A stretch of DNA of 64,000 nucleotides from Paenibacillus cellulositrophicus (GTDB taxonomy: Bacteria; Bacillota; Bacilli; Paenibacillales; Paenibacillaceae). The position numbers were made by a program, and so were the translations under genes. Positions 1-7,507 of the stretch are shown piece after piece. The stretch lies in contig NZ_CP045295.1 of the NCBI RefSeq assembly GCF_009363095.1, positions 5,919,001 through 5,983,000 of the forward strand, in the 5' to 3' direction. The notes under the pieces were generated by a model, which saw only the letters and a program-made list of their open reading frames with translations, had not been told where the DNA came from and did no database searches. Position 1 is the stretch's first letter. Each line of letters begins with the position of its first letter.

Positions 1-2
1 TC

Positions 3-605
3 TACCAGGACGTCAAAGGGCGAGCCGCATCGTACGGCCGCAAGCCGGAGGAGCTGCTGATCTTCCCGGGAATCGGGCCGATCGTCGGCCGCACTGAGGA
101 GGAGGCGGAGCGGAAATACCGCGAGATTGCTGAGCTCGTTTCGATCGATCAGGCGCTGAATTACTTGGGACGTTATTTCGACCATTTCGACTTTTCGCAA
201 TTCCCCTTGGACGAGCCGTTCCCGGACATCGGCGATTTGGGCAGCAACAGCTTCCGCAGCACAACGGACAAAATCAAGCAGGAAGCCAGGGAGCAGGGGC
301 TCACGCTCCGCGAAGTGGCGCTGCGGGCTTCGACCCCGCGCACCTCATTTATCGGTACGCCGGAGCGGGTCGCCGACCTGATTCAGGAATGGTTTGAAGA
401 AGGGGGGGCCGACGGCTTCAATGTCCGGACTGTGGTGCCGAACGGTTTGGCCGATTTCGTCGATCTCGTGGTGCCGATCCTTCAGGCGCGGGGCCTGTAC
501 CGGACGGAGTACGAAAGCGATACGCTGCGCGGGAATCTCGGGCTGCCGGTCCCGGCCAACCGGTACGCGGCTCAAAACCTCGCCAAGGCAGTCCACGAAG
601 CTTAG
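3..605 (+). CDS. LLM-class flavin-dependent monooxygenase, C-terminal part (5' end outside window)
   Basis: The reading frame is open from base 3 to the TAG at 603-605, giving about 200 residues. The sequence (KPEELLIFPGIGPIVG, then ALNYLGRYFDHFDFSQFPLDEPFPD, then TPERVADLIQEWFEEGGADGFN and a closing proline/leucine-rich helix region) is typical of the C-terminal half of the NtaA/SnaA/DszA branch of bacterial-luciferase-like monooxygenases. These use reduced FMN supplied by a partner reductase to oxidise small organic or sulfur compounds. The substrate cannot be told, because the N-terminal half and any partner gene lie upstream of the window. Confidence 0.88.
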   Translation, partial: YQDVKGRAASYGRKPEELLIFPGIGPIVGRTEEEAERKYREIAELVSIDQALNYLGRYFDHFDFSQFPLDEPFPDIGDLGSNSFRSTTDKIKQEAREQGLTLREVALRASTPRTSFIGTPERVADLIQEWFEEGGADGFNVRTVVPNGLADFVDLVVPILQARGLYRTEYESDTLRGNLGLPVPANRYAAQNLAKAVHEA

Positions 606-625
606 TCGTCATTGCGCCGGCATGC

Positions 626-853
626 TTGGCGCTGCGATCGGTGCATGGGAAGTACCATGCACCGGTCGCAGCCGTTTCCCAGGATGAATCCGGGAAGTTA
701 CGTAATGAGACGGATTACACACTTGAAGGATCTGCCCTTGTGCTGCAAAAGGCTTATCTGTCGCAGTTTCCCGACGGGCCGCAGCCGCTCAGGCTGACCT
801 TCAGCGCAGGAAACGATGCGTTTGTGACGCTGGACGTCCACCCGCAGCCGTGA
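626..853 (+). pseudogene. Orphan fragment of a carbohydrate-binding X2 (CBM_X2-like) module
   Basis: A 75-residue open frame has no convincing ribosome site. Its core (NETDYTLEGSALVLQKAY, then LSQFPDGPQPLRLTFSAGND and VTLDV) matches the second half of X2 modules found in secreted glycosidases. The same pattern occurs in the GH27 protein of this window, as DYTVSGGTVTISKAYLAKQP followed by a beta-rich tail. The first half of the module and any catalytic domain are missing, so this is most likely the leftover tail of a lost secreted enzyme. A short expressed peptide cannot be excluded. Confidence 0.55.
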
Positions 854-922
854 GTCGTCCAAGGACTGAAGGAAATACCTGCTGACTTTGATGTACATCC
901 CTATACAATTTAAAAACGCTGC

Positions 923-948
923 GAAAGCCCTCCATGTGGAGGGCTTTC
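923..948. terminator. Hairpin terminator candidate between convergent genes
   Basis: A perfect 11-bp stem (GAAAGCCCTCC / GGAGGGCTTTC) closes a 4-nt ATGT loop. An A-rich stretch lies on its left side, which reads as a T-rich tail for the minus-strand gene that ends at 955. It may serve both directions. Confidence 0.7.
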
Positions 949-954
949 GGCATG

Positions 955-1890
955 TTATAACAGGGTAAGCTTCCAGGAAGGGGACCCGGAACGTCTGCGC
1001 CGGCGCTTATGGTTTGCGTGTCTGCCGGTTCGCGCAATGGAAGAACGTGCTCTCCCCTTTTTAAAGGAACGAGTGTGCGGGGAGGCAGGTTTGGATAACG
1101 GGCCAGGAGGAGGAATTCCGCCTTCGGTTGGAACATGATGTTCTTTCAGTGCGTTAAAGTTCACCGGTTCAATGGAACATGCTTGCATCGTCCAAGCAAT
1201 TTCGGGATTGGTAAATACCCGGAGCTCGCGCTCCCGGATCTCTGTCCATTCGGACATGCCCAGCAGCACATCATCCACGTAACCGGGATGGCACATAATC
1301 TCGGTAATCCCAATCGGAGCAGAGCGTATATAGTGCAGCAGCCGCTGCAGGCCTTCGCTGTCGCCATAGGTGTCCAGAAGGACCCAGTCCGTCATTTTCA
1401 GAGCAGGCGGGGAAAGATGAGGATGTTCAATCTGCGATCTCCGGAGCGGGATCCGGTGCCTGCACGCCAGCTCAGCCAGCACTTGGTAGATCACAGGGTC
1501 GTCCTGATGCAGCAGCTGATGTGAATCCAGGTGTGTGGGGAACAGGGACGTCTCCAGGAACCGGTTCCACTGGGCATCCAGCTCGGCGGCAACATCGGCG
1601 GCATTCCGGCTGCGTCTGATTTTACCATCAAGAAATACCCCGTTCTCTCTCACCAGCGAAGGGACAGCAGCCGGGTCCGACAAGGGCCGTCCATATGTCA
1701 GGTTAAAATGCAGCCCGACGCCGAGACCGGGCAGCGAGCGTGCTGCATGCACAGCGTCCGCCAAACCGGGCATATTGACCATCATCGAGGTGCTGGTGAT
1801 TCCACCGGCCCGGTATGCCTCAGTAATGCCGCGGTTCACGGCAGGTGACAGGCCAAAATCGTCGGCATTGATAATGACTTGCCGGTTCAT
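955..1890 (-). CDS. ChbG/YdjC-family carbohydrate deacetylase
   Basis: A 311-residue protein begins with MNRQVIINADDFGLS. The ATG at 1888-1890 is chosen because GGAGGGAG lies about 10 nt upstream; a longer frame reaches 2010 but lacks similarity there. Metal-binding features of the ChbG/HpnK family are visible: Asp10-Asp11 in ADDFG, the histidine in GLHFNLT, the THLDSHQ motif and MCHPGYVD. The family removes N-acetyl groups from chito- or diacetyl-sugars. The conserved fold appears to end near VNFNALKEHHV, yet the frame continues for about 55 Arg/Ser/Pro-rich residues. This tail is unusual and suggests a lost stop codon or a late frameshift. The exact substrate is unknown. Confidence 0.85.
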   Translation of the reverse strand: MNRQVIINADDFGLSPAVNRGITEAYRAGGITSTSMMVNMPGLADAVHAARSLPGLGVGLHFNLTYGRPLSDPAAVPSLVRENGVFLDGKIRRSRNAADVAAELDAQWNRFLETSLFPTHLDSHQLLHQDDPVIYQVLAELACRHRIPLRRSQIEHPHLSPPALKMTDWVLLDTYGDSEGLQRLLHYIRSAPIGITEIMCHPGYVDDVLLGMSEWTEIRERELRVFTNPEIAWTMQACSIEPVNFNALKEHHVPTEGGIPPPGPLSKPASPHTRSFKKGRARSSIARTGRHANHKRRRRRSGSPSWKLTLL

Positions 1891-2011
1891 CGCAGCGCAC
1901 TCCCTCCATCGTTCATAGAATCTGGCCATAACTAACCGATGATACAGCTTAATGCGGTACGCAGGCGTTTGGAAACGTACGGACGCCCGGCTGGGAAGGT
2001 TTTCCCGCATC

Positions 2012-2040
2012 GTGCCCGGACAGCGGTGACCGGGCGCATT
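2012..2040 (+). terminator. Short GC hairpin followed by T-run
   Basis: GTGCCCGG (2012-2019) pairs with CCGGGCGC (2030-2037), allowing one G-T pair, and is followed by ATTTTTAT. It sits just upstream of the TTTAGA regulatory element. It could block antisense or upstream transcription, but no plus-strand gene directly precedes it. Confidence 0.35.
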
Positions 2041-2083
2041 TTTATACTTTTTTTAGATTTGGTTTAGAGGCGTTTTAGAGACG
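2039..2083 (+). promoter_or_regulatory. Triple TTTAGA direct-repeat element, copy 1 (probable response-regulator site)
   Basis: TTTAGA occurs at 2052-2057, 2063-2068 and 2074-2079, an exact 11-bp pitch, preceded by TTTTTATACTTTTT. The whole 45-bp block recurs with about five differences at 6892-6936, upstream of the other gene group in this island. Direct repeats with about one helical turn between them are the usual binding pattern of OmpR/PhoB-family regulators, and such a regulator is encoded at 6101-6793. That this protein is the one that binds is inference. Confidence 0.75.
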
Positions 2084-2191
2084 GAGGATAAGATGGTGAT
2101 TAGAGGGCCAGGGCGAGTCCGCTCCGAAGGCGGACGGCAGCTGCCATCGCGGGACCCGGGCTTTCTAATTCACGAAACAATGGAGGATATG

Positions 2192-3094
2192 ATGAGAAAA
2201 AAATGGTTGTCGGCAGGAGCGGTTGTAGGGCTGGGCGCGGTTATGCTGTTAACAAGCGGGTATTCCGTCATGGCGAACACATCCGGATATGAAGCTTACA
2301 AATCAGCGTTTACGCATACGAAGGGCGCTGACAGTATGGCTTCCCATATCGTATGGAGTTTGAGCGATAACGGTACGAAGGTGCTGTCCGGTACGGCGGA
2401 CATGAAGGTCAATCACGCCAAGCAGGCGATGAGCATGACGGCGGTGGTAGACGACGGTACACGGACACATACGATGCAGACTTACAGACAGGACGGCAAG
2501 ATGATTCTAAAGAGCAGTGATTCGGAAGTATATCGGGTGATGGACCAGGCGCCAGAGTGGCAGCATGACGGTAAAACGGCCCAAATGCCGCAAGCCGCTG
2601 AGCAGGTAATGGAAGCGCTGGTGGGGAACATCAAGGATTTGGCGACGGTGGAGACGGGCAGTGACGGTACGAAGGAGGCGGAGCTCCATTTATCGGGCAG
2701 CCAGATTCCGGCCGTGGTGAATGCCGTAGGCTCACTTATCGCTTCCAAGGCCGGCAGCGCGGATGGCTGGAATCACGGTGCGGCGGTTCAGGGACATCTG
2801 CCGGCCGGACATTCGGAATGGAAGGTGAATCTGCCGAAGCTGACGGATGAGATCAAGGTGGAGCAGATCGATCTGGATGCCAAAATCGGCAAAAATGCTG
2901 CCTTGGAAAACCAGTCGGCGGAAATCCTGGTTACGGGGAAGGATGCGGCAGGAGCAGCGCATGTGCTTACCCTCCAACTGAACGCTGGCTTCTCGGGGTA
3001 TGACGCAACGACGCCCGACCGGGTCGATCTCGCGGGTAAACAGACCGAGAAGGTCGATAACCGTTGGGAACGAAACGGCTGGAATCGTCACTAA
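2192..3094 (+). CDS. Secreted protein of unknown function, first gene of the ABC/two-component operon
   Basis: About 300 residues, starting MRKKWLSAG. The ATG at 2192 is preferred because GGAGG lies at 2182-2186; upstream in-frame ATG/GTG codons give a non-conserved leader. A signal peptide is visible (RKK, hydrophobic stretch to about residue 24, then SVMA-NTSG). The rest is soluble and beta-rich with charged strands (GTADMKVNHAKQAMSM, DGTRTHTMQTYRQDGKMIL), resembling lipoprotein-like or sensor-associated extracellular domains, but I do not recognise the family. It follows the TTTAGA element and is separated from the ABC genes by a strong hairpin. It may be the most highly expressed product of the regulon. 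Confidence 0.75.
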   Translation: MRKKWLSAGAVVGLGAVMLLTSGYSVMANTSGYEAYKSAFTHTKGADSMASHIVWSLSDNGTKVLSGTADMKVNHAKQAMSMTAVVDDGTRTHTMQTYRQDGKMILKSSDSEVYRVMDQAPEWQHDGKTAQMPQAAEQVMEALVGNIKDLATVETGSDGTKEAELHLSGSQIPAVVNAVGSLIASKAGSADGWNHGAAVQGHLPAGHSEWKVNLPKLTDEIKVEQIDLDAKIGKNAALENQSAEILVTGKDAAGAAHVLTLQLNAGFSGYDATTPDRVDLAGKQTEKVDNRWERNGWNRH

Positions 3095-3101
3095 GCAGGA
3101 A

Positions 3102-3138
3102 GGCGGCCGGACAGGAGAAGGTCCGGCCGCCCTTTTTT
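3102..3138 (+). terminator. Strong intra-operon terminator
   Basis: GGCGGCCGGAC (3102-3112) and GTCCGGCCGCC (3121-3131) form a perfect 11-bp stem with an 8-nt loop, followed by CTTTTTT. The ribosome site of the next gene begins only three bases later, leaving no room for a promoter between them. Confidence 0.9.
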
Positions 3139-3157
3139 AGAAGGAGGGATTGAACGC

Positions 3158-3916
3158 ATGAACAGCGTACTTGAAGTGGAGGGAATCACCAAGCTTTTCC
3201 GTAACCACCGCGGGGTCAAGGATGTGTCATTTACCGCCTCGGAAGGTGAAGTATTCGGATTCATCGGGCCCAACGGCGCGGGCAAGACGACGGTGCTCAA
3301 AATCATAACAGGCTTAATCCGGCCTGATCGGGGAAACGTCCGGATCATGGGGCATGATATCGTGGAGCGTTTTGAACAGGCCGTCAGCCATACCGGGTGT
3401 ATCATTGAGACCCCGGAAGCTTATGAATACATGAGCGCCCGCGATAATTTGAAGCTGTCGGCACGGTTTTACAAGGATCTGCCGGCGAGCCGGATTGACG
3501 AAGTATTGGAGAAGGTCGGTCTCAAGCCATATCGCAATGAACGGGTACGCGGCTTTTCGCTGGGAATGAAGCAGCGGCTGGGGCTGGCTTCGGCGCTGCT
3601 GTCCGCTCCGCGGCTGGTGCTGCTCGACGAACCGACGAATGGTCTGGATATCGAAGGAATGGCCGATTTTCGCAGCACGGTCCGGCAGCTGGCAGACCAA
3701 GGAATCACCTTCCTCATTTCCAGCCACCTGGTCCACGATCTGAGTTTGATCGCGGACCGCGTCGGTGTGATGCGTGAGGGTCATCTGATCAGCCTGGGAA
3801 GGGAAGACGAATGGAACGGGGCAGGTATGTCGCTGGAACAATACGTCACCTTTAAATTGCTCGAGTCCAAGGAGGGGGAGCACGATGCACAGCTTATACG
3901 CCAATCTGCTGAATGA
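3158..3916 (+). CDS. ABC transporter ATP-binding protein (ABC-2/BcrA-like)
   Basis: A 252-residue single nucleotide-binding domain with Walker A (GPNGAGKT, about residues 39-46), Q-loop region, signature FSLGMKQR, Walker B LVLLDEPTNGLD and the switch histidine in ISSHLVHD. AAGGAGGG precedes the ATG. The closest general family is the BcrA/LolD-like exporters of antimicrobial compounds or lipids that pair with ABC-2 permeases. It overlaps the permease gene by 32 bases, which suggests coupled translation. With the neighbouring kinase and regulator it looks like an envelope-stress or antibiotic-response module, but the substrate is not known. Confidence 0.95.
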   Translation: MNSVLEVEGITKLFRNHRGVKDVSFTASEGEVFGFIGPNGAGKTTVLKIITGLIRPDRGNVRIMGHDIVERFEQAVSHTGCIIETPEAYEYMSARDNLKLSARFYKDLPASRIDEVLEKVGLKPYRNERVRGFSLGMKQRLGLASALLSAPRLVLLDEPTNGLDIEGMADFRSTVRQLADQGITFLISSHLVHDLSLIADRVGVMREGHLISLGREDEWNGAGMSLEQYVTFKLLESKEGEHDAQLIRQSAE

Positions 3917-4628
3917 AACGGAGAAGCTCTGGCGGCAGCGCCGGACGAAGGGTTTCCTGCTGTTGGCCTTGATCCTTCCGGTCGTTACCGTGCTGCTGTC
4001 CAGCCTTCTGAAGATGAGGGCGGGCATGCTGTTTGGACTGGAGGGGAGCCTCCCGGTGGCCATGCTTCACCTGTTCACCTTTGCGATCATTCCGCTCTAC
4101 ATGGCGGCAGCGGCGGCCCACTCGTTTGCCGGGGAGATGGCGGCCCGCACGATGAAGCTGGTTCTGCTGCGGCCCGTCACGCGTGCCCGGGCGTACGCGT
4201 CTAAAGTGATCGCCATCGCGGTGTTTGCCGCCCTATGCCTTGGCGTGCTCTGGATCGCCTCAACCGTATCGGCGTGGGCGGTCGGGGGACCGGCAGGCGG
4301 CATGGCGGACAGCCTGAAGGCGTACGCCGCTTCCTTTGTGCCGATGATGGCCATCGGCCTAGTGTGCGTATTTATTGCGCAGCTGTTTTCGTCCGGAACC
4401 AGCGCTTTAATGACCATCGTGCTGATCTACGCCGCGGCCAAAGCGCTGCCTTTGCTGCTGCCGCAGCTGTCTGCCTGGTCCGTCTTTTCCTACACACGCT
4501 GGGATGTGCTGTGGACCGGCAGCGGAGCGCCGGCGGGTACACTGCTCAATACGTTTCTCCTGCTGCTGTCTTATATTATAATGGCTTATGCGGCGGGACT
4601 CATGATGTTCGCGAGAAAACAGCTCTAA
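3885..4628 (+). CDS. ABC-2 type transporter permease
   Basis: A 247-residue membrane protein with about six hydrophobic segments (for example GFLLLALILPVVTVLL near residue 25 and VIAIAVFAALCLGVLW near 107). It shows the ABC-2 pattern of an early amphipathic region containing MAARTMKLVLLRPVTRAR. The ATG lies inside the end of the ATPase gene, with GGAGGGGG just upstream. It should form the membrane channel for the ATPase at 3158. It ends 12 bases before the histidine kinase, so all four genes are probably one transcription unit. Confidence 0.92.
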   Translation: MHSLYANLLNETEKLWRQRRTKGFLLLALILPVVTVLLSSLLKMRAGMLFGLEGSLPVAMLHLFTFAIIPLYMAAAAAHSFAGEMAARTMKLVLLRPVTRARAYASKVIAIAVFAALCLGVLWIASTVSAWAVGGPAGGMADSLKAYAASFVPMMAIGLVCVFIAQLFSSGTSALMTIVLIYAAAKALPLLLPQLSAWSVFSYTRWDVLWTGSGAPAGTLLNTFLLLLSYIIMAYAAGLMMFARKQL

Positions 4629-4640
4629 GGAGATTGGCCC

Positions 4641-6104
4641 ATGTCCATCAAAACAAGACTTTTGCTTTCTTATATTGCGATGACCTTCATCCCGGTCGTT
4701 CTGTTCGCTGTGATTGCCGGAGGGCTGTATACTGTATTGTTCAAAAACATCGGGGAAGGCCGCGGCACCCCTGCCATTTGGGAAAAGGCAAGCCTTCGCG
4801 GCGAAATGGCCGCCGGCCTCAAGTTTATGATCCAGACCGAACCTGATCGGTTCGCCGATCCCTCCTTCGTGGCCAAAGCGGACGAACAGCTGACCCGATT
4901 GGATGCGGGGATCGTCGTAACGGAAGACGGCCGGATCACGTATGCCTCGGATCTGCTCCGCGGCGTCGATGTGGAGAAGGAAATCCAGAAGTGGCAGCCG
5001 GCGATGTCCTGGCACCGATGGGGAGCGAAAGGAAGCGGCCGGTTCTCCGTGGAGAAATTCGATGTCGCGTTCAGCGGCCAGCATACGGGGGCGGTCTACG
5101 TCTTGACGGATATGAGCACATTTTTTGCGGAAGCCAAAAAGTTATTCCCACTGATGATGCTATCCCTGCTTCTGGTCATCGGGTTAACCAACGGAATTCT
5201 GACCTTTCTGGTCTCCCGGAGCCTGGTCAAGCCGCTGTATGCATTAAAGCATGCCGCAGAGCAGATCAAGGACGGGGATCTGAGCCACGAAATCGCGCTG
5301 AAGCGCAAGGATGAAATCGGGGAGCTGGGGGAGGCGTTTGAAGAAATGCGGAGCCGCCTGAGCGAATCGATCCGCCTGCAGCTGCAGTACGAGGATAACC
5401 GCAAGGAGCTGATCGCAAGCATCTCCCATGACCTGAAGACACCGATTACCGGTATCAAGGCTTGTGTGGAGGGCCTTCAGGACGGTATTGCCGATACCGA
5501 GGCGATGCGGGATAAGTATATGGGGATGATCGCGAAAAAGACGGAGGATATGGACCGGCTGATTGAAGAACTGCTACTGTTCTCGAAGCTGGATCTGAAG
5601 AAGCTGCCTTTTCATATGGAGCCGACCGATCTGAAGGGATATGTTACGGACTGTGTTCAGGAGCTGCGGCTCGATCCCCGGATGTCCGGCGTGAAGATCG
5701 CGTGTGAGCTGCCTGATAGGGAGCGCGTTCAAGTGATGGCGGACCGGGAAAAGCTGCGGAGAGTGATCCTGAATATTATCGACAACAGCCTGAAGTATTT
5801 GGATAAAGCGGACAAGGAGCTGTCCGTAAACCTGAGCGACGGGCCGGATGAAGCTGTGATCCGGATCAAGGATAACGGCTCCGGGATTGAAGAAGCGGCG
5901 CTGCCGCACATTTTCGACCGGTTCTACCGCGCCGAGCCGTCGCGAAATACGGATACCGGCGGGAGCGGACTCGGGCTTGCGATTGTTAAGCAAATGATCG
6001 AGGGCATGGGAGGCAGAGTCTGGGCGGAGAGCCGTACCGATGAAGGAACAAGCATTTATTTTGCTTTGCCAAAGATGACAAGAGATGGCGGTGAGCGGGC
6101 GTGA
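4641..6104 (+). CDS. Sensor histidine kinase
   Basis: A 487-residue membrane kinase. A transmembrane helix at about residues 10-35 is followed by an extracytoplasmic region of about 130 residues and a second helix near 170-192. Then come a HAMP linker (SRSLVKPLYALKHAAEQI), the HisKA phosphoacceptor His263 in SISHDLKTP and a HATPase_c domain with N-box NIIDNSLKYL and G-boxes DNGSGI and GGSGLGLAIV. The extracytoplasmic domain is large enough to sense a ligand directly, unlike the short-loop BceS kinases. It overlaps the regulator gene by four bases (GTGA). It presumably phosphorylates that regulator in response to an unknown envelope signal. Confidence 0.95.
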   Translation: MSIKTRLLLSYIAMTFIPVVLFAVIAGGLYTVLFKNIGEGRGTPAIWEKASLRGEMAAGLKFMIQTEPDRFADPSFVAKADEQLTRLDAGIVVTEDGRITYASDLLRGVDVEKEIQKWQPAMSWHRWGAKGSGRFSVEKFDVAFSGQHTGAVYVLTDMSTFFAEAKKLFPLMMLSLLLVIGLTNGILTFLVSRSLVKPLYALKHAAEQIKDGDLSHEIALKRKDEIGELGEAFEEMRSRLSESIRLQLQYEDNRKELIASISHDLKTPITGIKACVEGLQDGIADTEAMRDKYMGMIAKKTEDMDRLIEELLLFSKLDLKKLPFHMEPTDLKGYVTDCVQELRLDPRMSGVKIACELPDRERVQVMADREKLRRVILNIIDNSLKYLDKADKELSVNLSDGPDEAVIRIKDNGSGIEEAALPHIFDRFYRAEPSRNTDTGGSGLGLAIVKQMIEGMGGRVWAESRTDEGTSIYFALPKMTRDGGERA

Positions 6105-6793
6105 AGCGTATTTTGATCATTGAGGATGAACTGGTCATTGCGGAAGTGGAAAAGGATTATTTGGAGGCGGGCGGATATGCCGTCGACGTCGCGGCTAGCG
6201 GGGATGCCGGCCTGAAGAAGGCGCTGGAAGAGGAGTACGATTTGATCATCCTCGATCTGATGCTGCCGAAGGTGGACGGATTCGAAATCTGCCGCCAGGT
6301 CCGCGAGGCGAGGAATATTCCGATTCTGATGGTGACCGCCCGCAAGGAGGATATCGATAAAATCCGGGGACTCGGCCTCGGTGCGGATGATTATATTACA
6401 AAGCCCTTCAGCGTAGGCGAGCTTGTGGCACGCGTCAAAGCGCATTTATCCCGCTATGACCGGCTGACGTCGGAGCACCGGCGGGAGCCGAAGAGCGAGC
6501 TGCGGCTGCGGGGAATCCGGATCGACCAGTTGTCCCGCAAGGTGTTCGTGAACGAACAGGAAGTGCTGCTGACCTCTAAAGAGTATGATCTGCTGCTGTT
6601 CCTGTGCAACCACCCGAACCGGGTGTTCAGCAAGGACGACCTGTTCGAACGAATTTGGGGACTGGATGCTATGGGGGATAACGCCACCGTCACGGTGTAT
6701 ATCAGCAAATTAAGGGAGAAAATCGAAGCGAACCCCTCCAAGCCGCAATATATCGAGACGATTTGGGGTGTGGGTTACCGCTTTAATGTATAG
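6101..6793 (+). CDS. OmpR/PhoB-family response regulator
   Basis: 230 residues, GTG start overlapping the kinase stop. The receiver domain (1-about 120) has the acidic pair EDE, phosphoacceptor Asp52 in ILDLMLPKVDG, a conserved Thr in MVTARK and Lys in YITKPFS. The C-terminal winged helix (about 130-230) contains LTSKEYDLLLFLCNHPNRVFS and GVGYRF. Members bind head-to-tail DNA repeats at about 10-11 bp pitch, which matches the TTTAGA triplets at 2039 and 6892. It therefore probably autoregulates its own operon and switches on the membrane-protein pair downstream. Confidence 0.96.
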   Translation: MKRILIIEDELVIAEVEKDYLEAGGYAVDVAASGDAGLKKALEEEYDLIILDLMLPKVDGFEICRQVREARNIPILMVTARKEDIDKIRGLGLGADDYITKPFSVGELVARVKAHLSRYDRLTSEHRREPKSELRLRGIRIDQLSRKVFVNEQEVLLTSKEYDLLLFLCNHPNRVFSKDDLFERIWGLDAMGDNATVTVYISKLREKIEANPSKPQYIETIWGVGYRFNV

Positions 6794-6831
6794 ATGAAGA
6801 TGCGCAATGGACCCTAATAACGCGTTTTGGG

Positions 6832-6861
6832 AAGGCCTTTACTGTCGGTAAAGGCCTTTTT
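6832..6861 (+). terminator. Rho-independent terminator of the ABC/two-component operon
   Basis: AAGGCCTTTA (6832-6841) pairs with TAAAGGCCTT (6849-6858) around a 7-nt loop, ending in a T-run. It lies 39 bases after the regulator stop. Confidence 0.88.
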
Positions 6862-6891
6862 GCGTTTTCGGAGCTTGGAGGCCCGAGCGTG

Positions 6892-6936
6892 TTTTTATAC
6901 TTTTTTTAGATTCGGTTTAGAGCCGGTTTAGAAACG
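6892..6936 (+). promoter_or_regulatory. Triple TTTAGA direct-repeat element, copy 2
   Basis: TTTAGA occurs at 6905-6910, 6916-6921 and 6927-6932, again at exact 11-bp pitch, with the same upstream TTTTTATACTTTTT. Sequence and spacing are nearly those of the 2039-2083 copy, which implies a shared regulator. It lies directly in front of the gene at 6967. Confidence 0.75.
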
Positions 6937-6966
6937 AGATCTATGCTGAAGAAGGAGGTGAATCGG

Positions 6967-7491
6967 ATGAAAAAAATGACGGTGAAGCAGCGGAAATGGC
7001 TGCTGACCCTGCACTTGCTGTTTTCGGCCGTCATGCTGGGCACGGCTGTTATTTTCTTGTTCTTGAGCATTATGGCAGCCGCCACAAAGGATGAGGGTGT
7101 ATTTCGCGCATGCTACAGCATTATGCATATGCTGTCCGAAAAGACGGTGCGCGTGTCCACGATCGCAACGCTCGTAACCGGCATCATGCTGTCGGTCTGG
7201 ACGCCGTGGGGATTGTTCAAATATTACTGGATCATCGTCAAGGAAATCCTGACGCTGCTTCTGGTCATTCTCGGGCCCGTCGGCATGTATTTCTGGACGC
7301 TGCAAGCGGTCCAATACGTCTCCGAGCCGGGAATGCAGGGTATCCTCAGCCCGGAATTTACGGTGAACAACGTACAGCTGTGGACCGGGATCATTCTGCA
7401 GATCGTTTCGCTGGTAGGGTTATTTATCATTTCGGTATTCAAACCGTGGGGAGCAAGGCGGGACAAAGCAAGAATCAATATTAAAAGATGA
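6967..7491 (+). CDS. Small integral membrane protein (DUF2269/CopD-like)
   Basis: 174 residues with four hydrophobic helices, near residues 12-40 (WLLTLHLLFSAVMLGTAVIF), 62-80, 88-110 and 137-158. The helix spacing and the WLLTLHLLFSAVMLG start resemble DUF2269/CopD-like membrane proteins. The ATG at 6967 is chosen over an upstream ATG at 6943 because AAGGAGG sits at the right distance. It is preceded by TTTAGA element 2 and followed 16 bases later by another four-helix protein, so the two probably form a response unit of the two-component system. The biochemical role is unknown. Confidence 0.75.
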   Translation: MKKMTVKQRKWLLTLHLLFSAVMLGTAVIFLFLSIMAAATKDEGVFRACYSIMHMLSEKTVRVSTIATLVTGIMLSVWTPWGLFKYYWIIVKEILTLLLVILGPVGMYFWTLQAVQYVSEPGMQGILSPEFTVNNVQLWTGIILQIVSLVGLFIISVFKPWGARRDKARINIKR

Positions 7492-7507
7492 AAGGGAGCG
7501 GTAAGGA

